Source: Mallotus nudiflorus (lineage: Eukaryota > Streptophyta > Magnoliopsida > Malpighiales > Euphorbiaceae). From it: 64,000 nt of DNA. The position numbers and the translations under genes were made by a program. The stretch spans positions 2,174,501 to 2,238,500 of the forward strand of contig CANTUR010000285.1 of assembly GCA_947683625.1 (NCBI GenBank). Reading direction: 5' to 3'. Below are positions 37,253 to 48,647 of this stretch, piece by piece. Within the stretch, counting starts at the first letter, position 1. Each line of letters begins with the position of its first letter. Below the pieces are notes generated by a model that saw only the letters and a list, made by a program, of their open reading frames with translations, was not told the DNA's origin and did no database searches.

Positions 37253-40200
37253 AATTTAAGCTTTTAATTTAGTTTTTATTGTTCTTGAATTAGTTTTTGT
37301 TCAATTAGAAGTTTTTGTTTAAGTGTTTCTCTTTTTGTTGGAAAGTTAAAAAGGAATTCCCATATAGCTAAAGATTTGTGCGACAAAAATAAAATAAAAC
37401 ATACAAGTATTTATTTCTATCAAGTAAACTACACTAAATGTAACTTAAGTCCTAGAAATGCATGCTAAAATGATTTCTAAAACCATATGCAATTAAGGAC
37501 CAACAAATACCCTCACACTTAAATATTTGTTTGTCCTCAAGCAAATTTAAAGACAACAACAATCAATGCAACGAACAAGATGTCTATTCAACTTTCATCA
37601 AGCTCACATTATAATTTTCTTTTAATAACTAGCTTAAAAATCTCATAAATAAAATTAGCAATTCAAGCCCAGATGTATAAATTACCAAGTGAAGCACATG
37701 TTTTCTATTCAAAATCACACAATCATGACCAACATTTTAAGAAAGTATACAATCATGAATCATTACAAAAGTTGATGTTGAACACCCATTTCTTTGCACA
37801 AATCACACTTGGATTCGCGCACTTGTTTTTGCATCGTACCCATTGAAGTGAAAAAAAAAAAAAAGATAAGAAAACAAAAACCAGACTTGTTTAACCAAAC
37901 TGGGTAAAAAAATTTCCACGTGCTGTCATCCCAAATTTCCAGTCTTATTCAAAAGATTGACACGAGGAACATACATATCTATGTGTATGCTTAGCTAGTT
38001 TGACGACCCTCTTCTTCTTCTTATGTGGATTTCTGCCAAACCAATAATAACAATGGGTTAGTGGCTTCTAGTTCAATTTGTGAGAACCCACAGCTTTCAA
38101 CCTTACTCTAATTAATAATAAATCAAGTTAAATGTAACCTTAGATACATAATGTTTCTTATGTAATAAATGAACATTGCTTGGTGGGTTCCTGCATTCAG
38201 CTTTCAACTTTCACTAAATAATCCTATAGTTAATGTGATCATTACATTATATCTTTCCTGGAAACAAGCTAGCTGAAAAATTTGGAATTGAATTTTTGAC
38301 GTTGCACTGAATAGTCAGATCAAATGTCAGAGGAATTAAAAAAAAAAGATAGATTCAGAGCTGAAATGCATGTATGATATGCATATTTACTTGGTCTTGA
38401 AATAATGAAGTTCTATTTATTATTTGATAGAAGGTCCAAATGAAAATTACTAGGGTTGAAGTTGTCACCGAAGAGAAAAAGAGAGAAAAAAATAATTTTG
38501 AGCTTGTGGAGCTATTTGGCTCGTGAATAGCCTCTCCATTCTTCTTTTATTTTAATTTCCCTGGTTTAACTAATTCATCTTTTCTTGTATTGTGTTTTTT
38601 AAGTTTATCATTGAGAATTGATTTACCTTTTTTTAGATCGTTACTTACTCTTTATGAGTTATTACAGAGACTACAAGATGCCGTTCCGCAATTATTCATT
38701 ATTATCTTTCTCTTTTCTTTGATAAACTCTAATTAGTCTGTTAATAGTGTTGGTTGAAAGGATGTTTGGAGGTACGAGCCATAGAAAATCCTTTCCTTTC
38801 TCTTTAAGAGTCAAACTAGAGAAATTTTTTATATTATTAAGACTAAGAAAGAGTGGTGTTTTGTGAAGAGTTTAAACAGTATTTTTGAATTAAAAGATTA
38901 ATACAATTTTGGTTATATTTTCCTTGTTTTTATGCAAATTATTGTGTTAAATTGACTTTAATTTTGTATTTTATCTTAAAACACATGTACTCTTTGCATA
39001 ATTTCTATTTCATTAATGAAAGCTTACTTTTGGTAAAAAAGAAAATTATAATTTATTTAAAGGTCTGATGTGGACATAATAATATTTTTGAGTTCTGGCC
39101 AATTAGGTGTGAATTTGATGATTTAAGTAAATATTTTAAAATTAAAAGGTTTTAGATTTAGGAATGAATATAATTTTGATTCATGTGATTTCATATTTTT
39201 ACAAAACTAGTCCTGTAATTTTTTTCGTTTTTCAGTACCGTATTTTTTATATTTGTTTACACTTTAGTACCTTTCTAATTAATATCACATTATTTTAGAA
39301 TAAAAATTAATATAATATTATTTTTCAATGATAAATTTATTTTATATATAATTTATGATCAATTTAACCAATTAGTTATTTTTAAAAATATTTTCAATTT
39401 ATTTTTAAAATTATTTCTTTTTATTCATTATTAAATTAATAACACATCTAAATTTGATTTTTTGTGAGTTTATTGTAATTAATTGAATAATATTTCTCAT
39501 TATATGATTTTAGTTTTGAAAATAGATATTATTTTTACATCAAAGCAAATATTTTAAATAATATTTATTAGTAAGATACTAAAATGTAAATAAATATAAA
39601 ATATATGGTACTTAAAAAGTAAAAAAAAAAGAAACACAGAATTAGCAGGGATCAAAATCATATTTATCCCTTAATTTATTCTATAGCATTTTTCAAAAAA
39701 TTTTCTTATATTATATTACGGATATAACCTACAGTTTATGATATTCACATTCATAATTAAAAAGAATTAAAAGAGGATACACAGCCCATTTCTACTAATC
39801 TTAACAGTTTTTATGTAACAAATAACATCATGGCATAATAATAATAATAATAATAATAATAAGTCCATTCCTCTTGGTTAGGGTGGTACAGTATTAAAAA
39901 AATATTATTTTATATAGGATGACAAAGGCAAAAAACAAAAAAAAGTGAAAAGTTCGGTAGATATTTTCACAATGGTGAAATATACAATATTATTTATAAA
40001 CTCCACTAAATTATTCTATATCACCTTTAAAATTTTTTTTTTTTAATTTCACCTCTTAATATCTAATTTCACCTATTCAAGTTCAGGATGAGTTAAATAT
40101 ATGTATTTGTCTAATGTGTAATAAGAATTAAATAGGTAAAAAATAAAACTTAAGAGATGAAATTGAACAAAATATAAGTAAAATTTTAGAGTGAAATTGT

Positions 40201-40416
40201 GTATTTGACCTTTTCATTAGTAAATGCACCCACTTTACTAATACCATGGGAAGGGGTCAAAAAAAAGGAGTCTACATCGACTATACGCCCACATCTGTAA
40301 TCTAATCCTCCCACCTTACCATACTAGCTAATCCCAATGGCAAGAACCAAAAATTAAGAAAATAAAAAATTAAGCATACAAGTTGCCACAACTGTAGCCT
40401 CATTGGCCTCCTCACC
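37253..40416. other. Intergenic region upstream of expansin-like B copy 2
   Basis: This is the counterpart of 8985-12044. Relative to copy 1 it carries an extra block of about 105 bp at 38561-38665, flanked by no visible target-site duplication. 37253-38560 and 39575-40416 are nearly or fully identical to copy 1, including homopolymer lengths; 38666-39570 differs by roughly 2%. No gene was seen. Confidence 0.6.
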
Positions 40417-40425
40417 TATAAATAG
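40417..40425 (+). promoter_or_regulatory. TATA box of expansin-like B copy 2
   Basis: TATAAATAG lies 92 bases before the ATG at 40517. Sequence and spacing are identical to copy 1, with the same inverted CCAAT 15 bases upstream. Confidence 0.75.
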
Positions 40426-40516
40426 AGGATTGTGATTCCGAAGCTTCCCATCTCATTTCAATTGTTTGTCTTATACTTATATACCGAGTTTAGTTTGCTA
40501 TACTAACACTTCAGCC

Positions 40517-41970
40517 ATGGGGTCTAAATATGGTTATTACATGTTTTGTTTGATGGCACTACTGCCCACAATAGCTTTCTCCCAAGAGTTCACACACTCA
40601 AGGGCAACTTATTATGGTAGCCCTGATGGCTTGGGGACACCAAGTATGTGTTTCCTGACCACCTCCTTTAGCTGTTCATAATTTCATTTAGTCATGGAAT
40701 TGTGTGTAACATATAATGGTCACATGAAATCATGCATCTATTATTATTGTTATTATTATTGTGGATGCAATATTCATGCATTGTATTTTATGTTCTATAA
40801 TGATGCTAACTAATTCTTCTTTCAAATATACTCATAATATTTAGCTGGAGCTTGTGGTTTTGGAGAATATGGAAGAACAGTCAATGATGCTAATGTGGCT
40901 GGAGTTTCCAAGCTGTACAGGAATGGAACTGGCTGTGGTGCTTGCTATCAGGTTTAAAGCAATCCCTTTTGATCTTTTTCTAAATTAACCATATCTTATA
41001 GTAACATTTAGAAACTTAATGAAGTACCCGATTGCAAGCACTTCTAATATTCTGGAGTTCGAAAGGATTATTTAGGTCACAAATTGCTGACCTACTGTAG
41101 CGATAGATGGTATAATTTTCTTCAATATATTGTTCAATAATTATGATTCAGGTTAGGTGTAAAGCACCACAATGCACTTATGAAGGAGTGAACGTAGTGG
41201 TAACTGACTATGGCGAGGGTGACAGAACAGACTTCATCCTTAGCACAAGTGCCTACGCACGACTAGCCCGCCCCAAAATGGCTTCGGAGCTGTTTGCATA
41301 TGGTGTAGTTGATGTAGAATACAAGAGGGTCTCTTGCCGATATCCAAATTATAATGTTATGTTCAAGATTCATGAGCATAGCAGATTCCCTGAGTACTTA
41401 GCCTTAGTTATTCTGTACCAAGGTGGCCAATATGATATCGTGGATGTCCAAATATGGCAGGTATGAATATATATATACATATTTTGACTAAAAAAAAATT
41501 TTTTTTTTTGTTATTGATAAGGAGTAAAGAGATTGAATTCCTTTTAAGTATGATTTTGAGTTCAAGTTTTATATACAGAGACACTAAAAGAGTTAATGAT
41601 TCACATAACTCAATATCAGAATAGTTAAGAGTTCATGTGACTATTGAATATTATGAAAAAAAAAAAAGTTTCTTTTACATGAAGATATGTTTAAATGTAA
41701 ATTTTTTAAAGAAAAAAATTGTTTATTGTGATGGATAAAATTTGATGGTTATAGTTCTGAACTTGGATGCAGGAAAATTACAAGACATGGAAAGGGATGA
41801 GAAGGGCATATGGGGCAGTTTGGGACACGCCAAATCCACCAAAAGGTGCCATAACTTTGAGGTTCCGAGTGAGTGGGATTGGAGGGCAAAGATGGGTACG
41901 GGCTAAAAAAGCTATTCCAAGTGAATGGAAAGTTGGGGTTGCTTATGATTCTGCCATTCTGCTCTATTAA
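40517..41970 (+). CDS. EXLB1-like: Expansin-like B protein, copy 2 (4 exons, 246 aa)
   Basis: Exons: 40517-40643, 40845-40951, 41152-41460, 41773-41970, with the same GT-AG phases as copy 1. The predicted secreted cell-wall protein has a signal peptide, a GH45-like double-psi barrel and a C-terminal carbohydrate-binding domain. Three base differences from copy 1 were found in the coding exons: one silent in exon 3 and two replacing Met with Thr (DTPNPP) and Ser with Ile (SGIGGQ) in exon 4. It shares G38 and Y184 with copy 1. Intron 1 has a longer TTA-type microsatellite. The gene converges on the intact SUVH gene, with about 1.6 kb between the two stop codons. With identical proximal promoters, both copies are plausibly expressed in the same way. 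Confidence 0.92.
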
Positions 41971-43580
41971 ATTACAAAAAAGAAAAAAGTGCTAAGTGGG
42001 ATTTGGATTCCAAATTTTAGTTGCAGTGTATGGTTGGCAGTAGTTTTGCATGTCTTTATATGCTTTGCAATCCAATAAACAGAAAACCATGTTTTCTGGA
42101 AAACATGATTTGCATAATGTGTTTGTAATGCATAAATAATGTATCTCCGTATGAATAAAATTTCATACTCTTATATTGTATACAAATAGAGAACTTTTTG
42201 TTATCAGAATCAACAATGATGAATCACCATCGTTTCTACAGTTTAGGAAATCAACAATTATACATGGCTAACTGGGTTCTACAGGATCTGATAATCAGTT
42301 CCAACAATGATGTCGAGGACGTATTCCAACCAAAGATTTAGGAAATCAATCTCCGATATAATATGATTTCGGATCCTGTAATTATATGATCATTCAATGG
42401 CATTTATTTATTAGTGTACACTGATCAATTGCATGACAGAAGAATAAGCAAATAAGTAGTAACGTTGGTTTAAAAGAAGAAAAAAAACTATTTTGAACTT
42501 CTAAAGCAATCATATGAAAGATCGCAGAACGATGAGAGAAAATATACATAAAGAAAATGGTAGAACAACATATAATTTCAGAGCTTCTGTTTTATATTTT
42601 TACTGTGGAGAGTTTGAGATTCACAGGGCATCTACAAAACCCTAAAACAACAAACAAAACATTTCTCAGAATGACTTTAAGCTACATGACAAACCTGTCA
42701 GCAAACTATTTCTCCAACACGGATTTAAAAAATAACCTGGTTGTCGTCTTGATTAGGCTAGGACGCATAACTGATACATGTGACATGATAACTACAGCAA
42801 ATATGATATGGCCAGGGTCTTCCAATACAAGAAAATCCCTGCATCAATTTATGCATCTGCTTAGAAAATGTATCATGGAGAAGCCACCATGAATAAACTA
42901 TATCCATGTGTTAGTGAAAAGCATCATTCCAACAACAAGCACAATAAAAATACTGAACGCCTAATGCGGTCCTGTTCACAACAAACTAGTCCTTTCAAAT
43001 TGTATGTCAGGCAAATGAACATTGATGTCTCTTTCTTATTAGTTATGTTAATTTCTTTAGCAAGGTTTCAATTGGCATGGAGATGAAATTTGATATCCTT
43101 GGGAAGACAAAATACCTGCAGCTTACAGATATTAAAGTAATAGTGATGTACAAATAAAATATCATGTCAGCTATTACTATAAAAGGAGGTGATACCAAAA
43201 AATCTGACAGAAAGAGAGAATGTTTATAAAGATAACATGTCTACTGCACCAGTCTGACATACAAAGACATCAAAGTAATAGTGATGCTTGGTACCATGGA
43301 TTTTCTGAGACCATCTACAAGATTATGTGCAAATGTATGCTAATTACACATATTTGTGTCCAAGAGGACTGAGACCATACATACAACACAAGTTAGGTGA
43401 TATATTATTTTCTTCAATAGAAACAAGATGCAACATTAGGGACAAATCATGGAAAGAATCAAATGCCTCAAAATGTGAACAGCAGCAAGCATGACAGTTT
43501 CATGGACATATACACTTCTATAACCAGGAAAGCAACTTACTTTGAGAAAGCATAATACATCTAACTCCTGCTGGACAGCC
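41971..43580. other. Convergent intergenic region between expansin-like B copy 2 and SUVH
   Basis: It holds the expansin 3' UTR (polyadenylation-like AATAAA near 42075 and 42155) and the SUVH 3' UTR on the opposite strand. The small plus-strand ORFs at 42557-43086 match those of copy 1 but have no recognisable domain and lie in a presumed UTR or intergenic DNA. Nothing else was seen. Confidence 0.55.
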
Positions 43581-46496
43581 TCAATACATCCTACCGGTGC
43601 ACTCTGAAGAACCACAGTAGCAATTCTTCTTCTTAATATTGCCATCAGAATCAAACACCTGATCTATTGTATAATTATAGTGGTAAGTTAGCTCTTGCAA
43701 GGGAGGAATATTCTCGGCAGCAAACAGCATTATGTGAGGAATTCTCTTGTCCTCATGATCATAAAGAACGTTTTGTGCATATAGATTTGGTGAACAACTA
43801 TGGTTGATGAACCTCCCCACATTGCCACACTTTGCTGCATCAATGGTGAAGCAACTTTCCTCCACAACTTCACAAGAACTTGAGTGAGTCTCAGATATGA
43901 GGTTTGATAGTCCATCCCATAGATCATTGGAGTTATTTCCAATATCGAACAAATATTCATCATTACCAGCCCTTTGCTCAGCTTCCTTCTCCTCAAGAAG
44001 CTCTCCTACATACTCACAGATAAAACTTCCGGAAGGGATTGAATTTAACGATCTCACACCCCAACCCCTTGATTCAGTTTTAAAAATTTCAAGCTGAAAT
44101 TTGATACCGTGCTGGGCGACTCTGTTATAGCAGGAGGGTGGACACTTACAAGAAGGGCCACACTCATAGACCAGAGGCTTTGCTTCAACAATAGCTCCAT
44201 TATGGTTATATGGGATCTCTCCTCCATTTTTCGCAACACAAGAACATTTAGTGATCTCAGAGCATCCGTTCCTGCAATCACAGCCCCTGGGAGGAATAGG
44301 GCGGCACCAATCAGGATATACTACATGGGTAACGTAATCAAATGATGGAGGCTTCTCATTGTCTGTCGTGTTTACAGCACAAATGGGAATTTTCTCTGTT
44401 CCTTGTGAGATATCATCTACACAGAGGCCCTCTCGGACTTTAAAGTTTTTGGACTTCTTCACCACTTTCCAAGCAAGCTCTGGTTGTCCTGGGATTCTAA
44501 CCAACTTAAACTTAAAGACCAGTTTACCATGCGGGCCCATTTCCTGTAAACAATTCTCCACCAAATATAGCCCATCATAGATATATGTCCTAGTTCTTGC
44601 ATTGGATTGTTCAGATACTTTTGTATCACCACGAATGACCCTTACAGGGTTCTTTGCATCCACACTATTCTTTAAAGCAAGATTACCTCGTTCAAGCTTC
44701 TGATCTTCAGGTTCCTTATCTCCACCCATCATGTTCCCTCCTGAACCCATATATATCAAGACATCTGAATCATCCATATCATCATCATAGCCACCAGATG
44801 CAACAATACTTGTAGCAAGGATACGTCCACCTTCCTTCACATAATCTATACCACCCTGAGTTGGGCGATGAAGACCAATAATATTAAGCTCCACCCTGTA
44901 TTGAAATTCATCACCAACTTCAACACCTGGAACAGATCCAATGATTTTGTCTGTATTGACATATTTTGCATTGGCTTTAAGAACACTTGCTGCTACGCAA
45001 TCAGGCCTCTTAACATGCTTCAGCTTTGCCTCATCTTCCTTAACCAGCTTCCTATAGACAACCTGGAACAAACGCAGGGTTTCCCTAACTTTGTTTCTGG
45101 TAACAGATGAATCATTGACATCACCTTTGCCACTCGAACTGCTGGGACAGGAAGGAGGAAGTGTCACATCAACATTCTGTGACCTTCTAACCAATAGAAA
45201 ATTATTGGACTCCCCACCATGTTCAGGGTTTTCTTCAGCATTCCACACACCAAACTCCATACGTTGATCAGCCTTAGCACTAGGATATGAACTCCTCTTC
45301 TTCACCACCATCTTCTTATTCTTCATAGATGTGGCTCCAAAGTGCTTCACATCATTCTTCTTCGTCACAACAGGGGCTCTGGGTTGTTTTGGCAGTACAA
45401 AATCATTTTTCTTCAAATTACTTTCCTTCACACCCGCTACTAGATTACAAGGTTTATAGGCATTTTCCTTCTGTGCCCAAGACTTATTTCCTGAGGCCAT
45501 CAGACCTACAACAATTACCCAGTCAGATGCAACCTTCGAAAAATCAAATTTCTTCAAACTCTCAAAGCTTGTCTTTCTTGATTCAGGTACCACCTCAGAC
45601 TTCAAGTCACACTGATGTTGTGTGCTTTCTTCAGAACAATGGATTCTTTGTTCTAGAAACTCATGTTGAGTCACATTCAAGTCCTTCTCAGAAGAAGCTC
45701 CAAACTCATCTTGACGACTACTCATATCATCAGTTGTTTTCCCTACAGATTCAGCTTGAACATTCATCCCATAAGAACTACAAAAATTCCTCTCTAGTTG
45801 GTGCTTATCAACGTCTCCATTTTGAACATTCTCTCCCGTTTGTTTTACAGTAGCATTCACCGTACCTCTCATACACTCTTCTCCAACACCTAAGTTCTCT
45901 AGAACCAAGTCCTTCTTCTCCATAGAAGCACCCACATCAGCACTCTCCTGAATACGTGTGGTATTCCTTCCACAAAACGGAGGGAAGTGTCTGATAGCTG
46001 AAATTCTTCTCCGAGGAGGATATTGAGGAGGAAACTTGCACGGCACCATATTATCCACTGGAACAGTAACAGCTCCATTATAGGAATTCCCCAATGCAGA
46101 AAATTTGCACGGTGTCATATTATCCCCTGGAGTAGTAACATCTCCATTGCAGGAATTGCCCATTTCAGGAACCCTATTATCCACTGAATCAGCAACATCC
46201 CCATTGCAGGAAATCTTCGGCTCGCCAATCATTTGACCTGGTAAGAATTCTGATAACTTAACATCCTTCGGATTGCTTGAAACAACTGGAGCCGCAGGAA
46301 TAGGCATATCCACGGGCACTACAATTCTCGGACGTCCGCATCCAGCTGGGAAATCCCTAATAGCTGAAACTCTCCGCCGCTTATACTTGGGAGGAGGAAG
46401 ACTGTCATTAGAATCAATACAACCATTTGCCATTGGCAGTCTTCCTGATACTACTCTTGTTGACTCTGTTTGCAACGTATTGTCTGCAAAACCCAT
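43581..46496 (-). CDS. SUVH6-like: SUVH5/6-type histone H3 lysine-9 methyltransferase (intronless ORF, 971 aa)
   Basis: This is a chromatin writer: SUVH proteins bind methylated DNA through an SRA domain and methylate H3K9, feeding CMT3-dependent CHG methylation and transposon silencing. Domains in order: low-complexity N-terminus with two copies of a basic motif (RRRVSAIRDFP at 40-50, RRRISAIRHFP at 162-172) and three short repeats (about 96-154); SRA/YDG domain about 518-668 (GSVPGVEVGDEF, TYIYDGLYLV); pre-SET nine-cysteine zinc cluster 739-789; SET about 799-942 (GWGVRS, RFINHSCSPN); post-SET CYCGSSEC (959-966). The usual ELTYDY motif reads ELTYHY here, with His939. The ATG at 46494-46496 was chosen because it opens the frame. 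Upstream are a likely leader intron and short uORFs. The two-domain order is diagnostic; SUVH5 versus SUVH6 is uncertain. Confidence 0.95.
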   Translation of the reverse strand: MGFADNTLQTESTRVVSGRLPMANGCIDSNDSLPPPKYKRRRVSAIRDFPAGCGRPRIVVPVDMPIPAAPVVSSNPKDVKLSEFLPGQMIGEPKISCNGDVADSVDNRVPEMGNSCNGDVTTPGDNMTPCKFSALGNSYNGAVTVPVDNMVPCKFPPQYPPRRRISAIRHFPPFCGRNTTRIQESADVGASMEKKDLVLENLGVGEECMRGTVNATVKQTGENVQNGDVDKHQLERNFCSSYGMNVQAESVGKTTDDMSSRQDEFGASSEKDLNVTQHEFLEQRIHCSEESTQHQCDLKSEVVPESRKTSFESLKKFDFSKVASDWVIVVGLMASGNKSWAQKENAYKPCNLVAGVKESNLKKNDFVLPKQPRAPVVTKKNDVKHFGATSMKNKKMVVKKRSSYPSAKADQRMEFGVWNAEENPEHGGESNNFLLVRRSQNVDVTLPPSCPSSSSGKGDVNDSSVTRNKVRETLRLFQVVYRKLVKEDEAKLKHVKRPDCVAASVLKANAKYVNTDKIIGSVPGVEVGDEFQYRVELNIIGLHRPTQGGIDYVKEGGRILATSIVASGGYDDDMDDSDVLIYMGSGGNMMGGDKEPEDQKLERGNLALKNSVDAKNPVRVIRGDTKVSEQSNARTRTYIYDGLYLVENCLQEMGPHGKLVFKFKLVRIPGQPELAWKVVKKSKNFKVREGLCVDDISQGTEKIPICAVNTTDNEKPPSFDYVTHVVYPDWCRPIPPRGCDCRNGCSEITKCSCVAKNGGEIPYNHNGAIVEAKPLVYECGPSCKCPPSCYNRVAQHGIKFQLEIFKTESRGWGVRSLNSIPSGSFICEYVGELLEEKEAEQRAGNDEYLFDIGNNSNDLWDGLSNLISETHSSSCEVVEESCFTIDAAKCGNVGRFINHSCSPNLYAQNVLYDHEDKRIPHIMLFAAENIPPLQELTYHYNYTIDQVFDSDGNIKKKNCYCGSSECTGRMY

Positions 46497-46497
46497 T

Positions 46498-46529
46498 CTA
46501 ACCTAGCATCAGAACGCCACCACCGCCAT
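46498..46529 (-). promoter_or_regulatory. Two short uORFs just upstream of the SUVH start codon
   Basis: On the minus strand, ATGGCGGTGGTGGCGTTCTGA (46509-46529) encodes six residues, and its stop overlaps the start of ATGCTAGGTTAG (46498-46509), which ends one base before the main ATG. They exist in mRNA only if a leader intron (donor near 46686) is not spliced to an acceptor downstream of them; candidate acceptors are at 46530, 46503 and 46498. Regulation by uORFs is therefore conditional inference. Confidence 0.35.
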
Positions 46530-47219
46530 CTACACAAATGACCCTAAATACTTATACAAAGATCACTCAAAATTGAGGAAACAAAAATCAATTTCAATGT
46601 TAGGTTTAAATAAAAATTAAAATGAAGAACAGAAAATCAAGCAAAAAAAAAAAAGGATCGAGCGAGGTTTGAGATGACGAACTAACCGATTCGTAAGAGC
46701 GTGATCAAGAATTTGTTTCAACAGAATCAACGGTCAGAAATGATTCATGACCAGAGAGAGCAAGCGAGAGAGAGAAGAAGGAGAAGGAGAAGGAGGAGGC
46801 AGTGGTGGTGCGTTATGCACTGCAAATTGCTTGAATGAAGCGAATGTAGACAAGTAGCTGCAGAAAATAAAACGCAGTCGTTCCACTACCGACGGTTAGG
46901 AAAGTACAGTGCGGTGATTAATTTACCGTTGGATCATTGTCTGAAATTAAATTTGACAATTTCTATTTTTGCTTCTTTCAGCAATAATTGTTAGTCTCTG
47001 TAATATACTCCAAATATATATATATATATATATACACGTTAGAAACAAAAAAGTTCAAAATAAATTATCTACAATAATAGGTTAGCCGGTATCAAATAAA
47101 CACTGTTAGAAAAGATTTTTTACTTTTTTTTTTCCTAAAAAAAATTAACTGTATTTCAGACACTTTCTAAATTCTTATTTTTTTTATAAAAAACAAAAAC
47201 CCTATTCTTAATTTTTTCA
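46530..47219 (-). promoter_or_regulatory. Leader and promoter region of SUVH
   Basis: A possible 5'-UTR intron begins at the donor CG|GTTAGT (first intron base 46686). A GA/CT-rich tract (46751-46798), reading CTCTCTCTCGC and CTTCTCCTTCTCC on the coding strand, is typical of plant transcription-start regions. No clear TATA box was seen. Beyond about 46930 the sequence becomes AT-rich, with a TA microsatellite at 47015-47033. Confidence 0.45.
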
Positions 47220-48078
47220 AACAAAAGAAAGTGAAATTACATCATCACTTTCAATTCCTTATATTTAATCATTGCTCAAAGTCAACAATTCTATTAACCT
47301 TTCAAATTTAATTATTACTTTCAATCATTTGTATTTAACTATCATTTTCAATCATAATACTCAATTATCATCCAATTTATAGTTGAGGTAAGTTTTTGAA
47401 TTTTAATAAATTTACAATTGAGTTTGATTATCGCCTTTTGATTTGTTTCATGATTCAAATTGATAGAATAAATAAGATTTGTATCTGTTAACATAAAATG
47501 GTCAACCAAACTTTGTTTACTTAATAGCTTGTGATCAACCTATACCATTATATGGTTGACATGCATCATTTTGTGGTCAACCAAAAACCTCATTCTTGCT
47601 TTGAAAACTTTTTAAACGAAAGAAATTGGGAATGTATCATCACTTTCAATTCTTCATATTTAATCATTGCTTAGAGTTAACAATTCTATAAACCTCTCAA
47701 ATTTAATTATTACTTTCAATCCTTTGTATTTAACCATCACTTTCAATCTTAATATTCAACTATTATCCAATTTATAGTTGAGGCAAGTTTCAAAATTTTT
47801 ATAAATTTACAATTGAGTTTGACTATCCTTTTGATTTGCTTTGTGATTCAAATTGAAAAAAAAAAAAAAAAAAGAGATTTGTATCTGTTAATATAATATG
47901 ATCAACGAAATTTTTTTCACTTGATAGTTTGTGGTCAACCTATAGCATTACATGGTCGACATGCATCATTTTGTGGTTAGCCATGTATAGTTTTGTTGCT
48001 TATTACATTTCCATATTTTGTGATTAACCATGTATAGTTTTACTGCTTATTACGTTTCTATAATTGTAATTATACAAC

Positions 48079-48143
<65 letters not shown>

Positions 48144-48597
48144 ACTTTGTGGGCAACCACTAGAAGAAATTTATTGAAATATATATTCTCTGGTTTTACT
48201 TGATATTTTACAGCAAACTTATCATTTTATGGTCCGCTATAAGTCTATCATATATCATATATATTATGGTTTTGATGGTTTTACATCCAATTTATAGTTG
48301 AGGCAAGTTTCTGAATTTTTATAAATTTACAATTGAGTTTGACCATCCTTTTGATTTGCTTCGTGATTCAAATTGGAAAAAAAAAAAAAAAAAGGAGATT
48401 TGTATCTGTTAATATAATATGATCAACCAAATTTTTTTCACTTAATAGCTTGTGGTCAACCTATACCATTACATGGTTGACATGCATCATTTTGTGGTTA
48501 GCCATGTATAGTTTTGTTGCTTATTACATTTCTATATTTTGTGGTTAACCATGTATAGTTTTGTTGCTTATTACATTTCCATAATTGTAATTATACA

Positions 48598-48647
<50 letters not shown>

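Noticed and set aside
45329..45853. 174-aa plus-strand ORF inside SUVH
   Set aside because: Antisense shadow of the long SUVH coding frame; no recognised domain.
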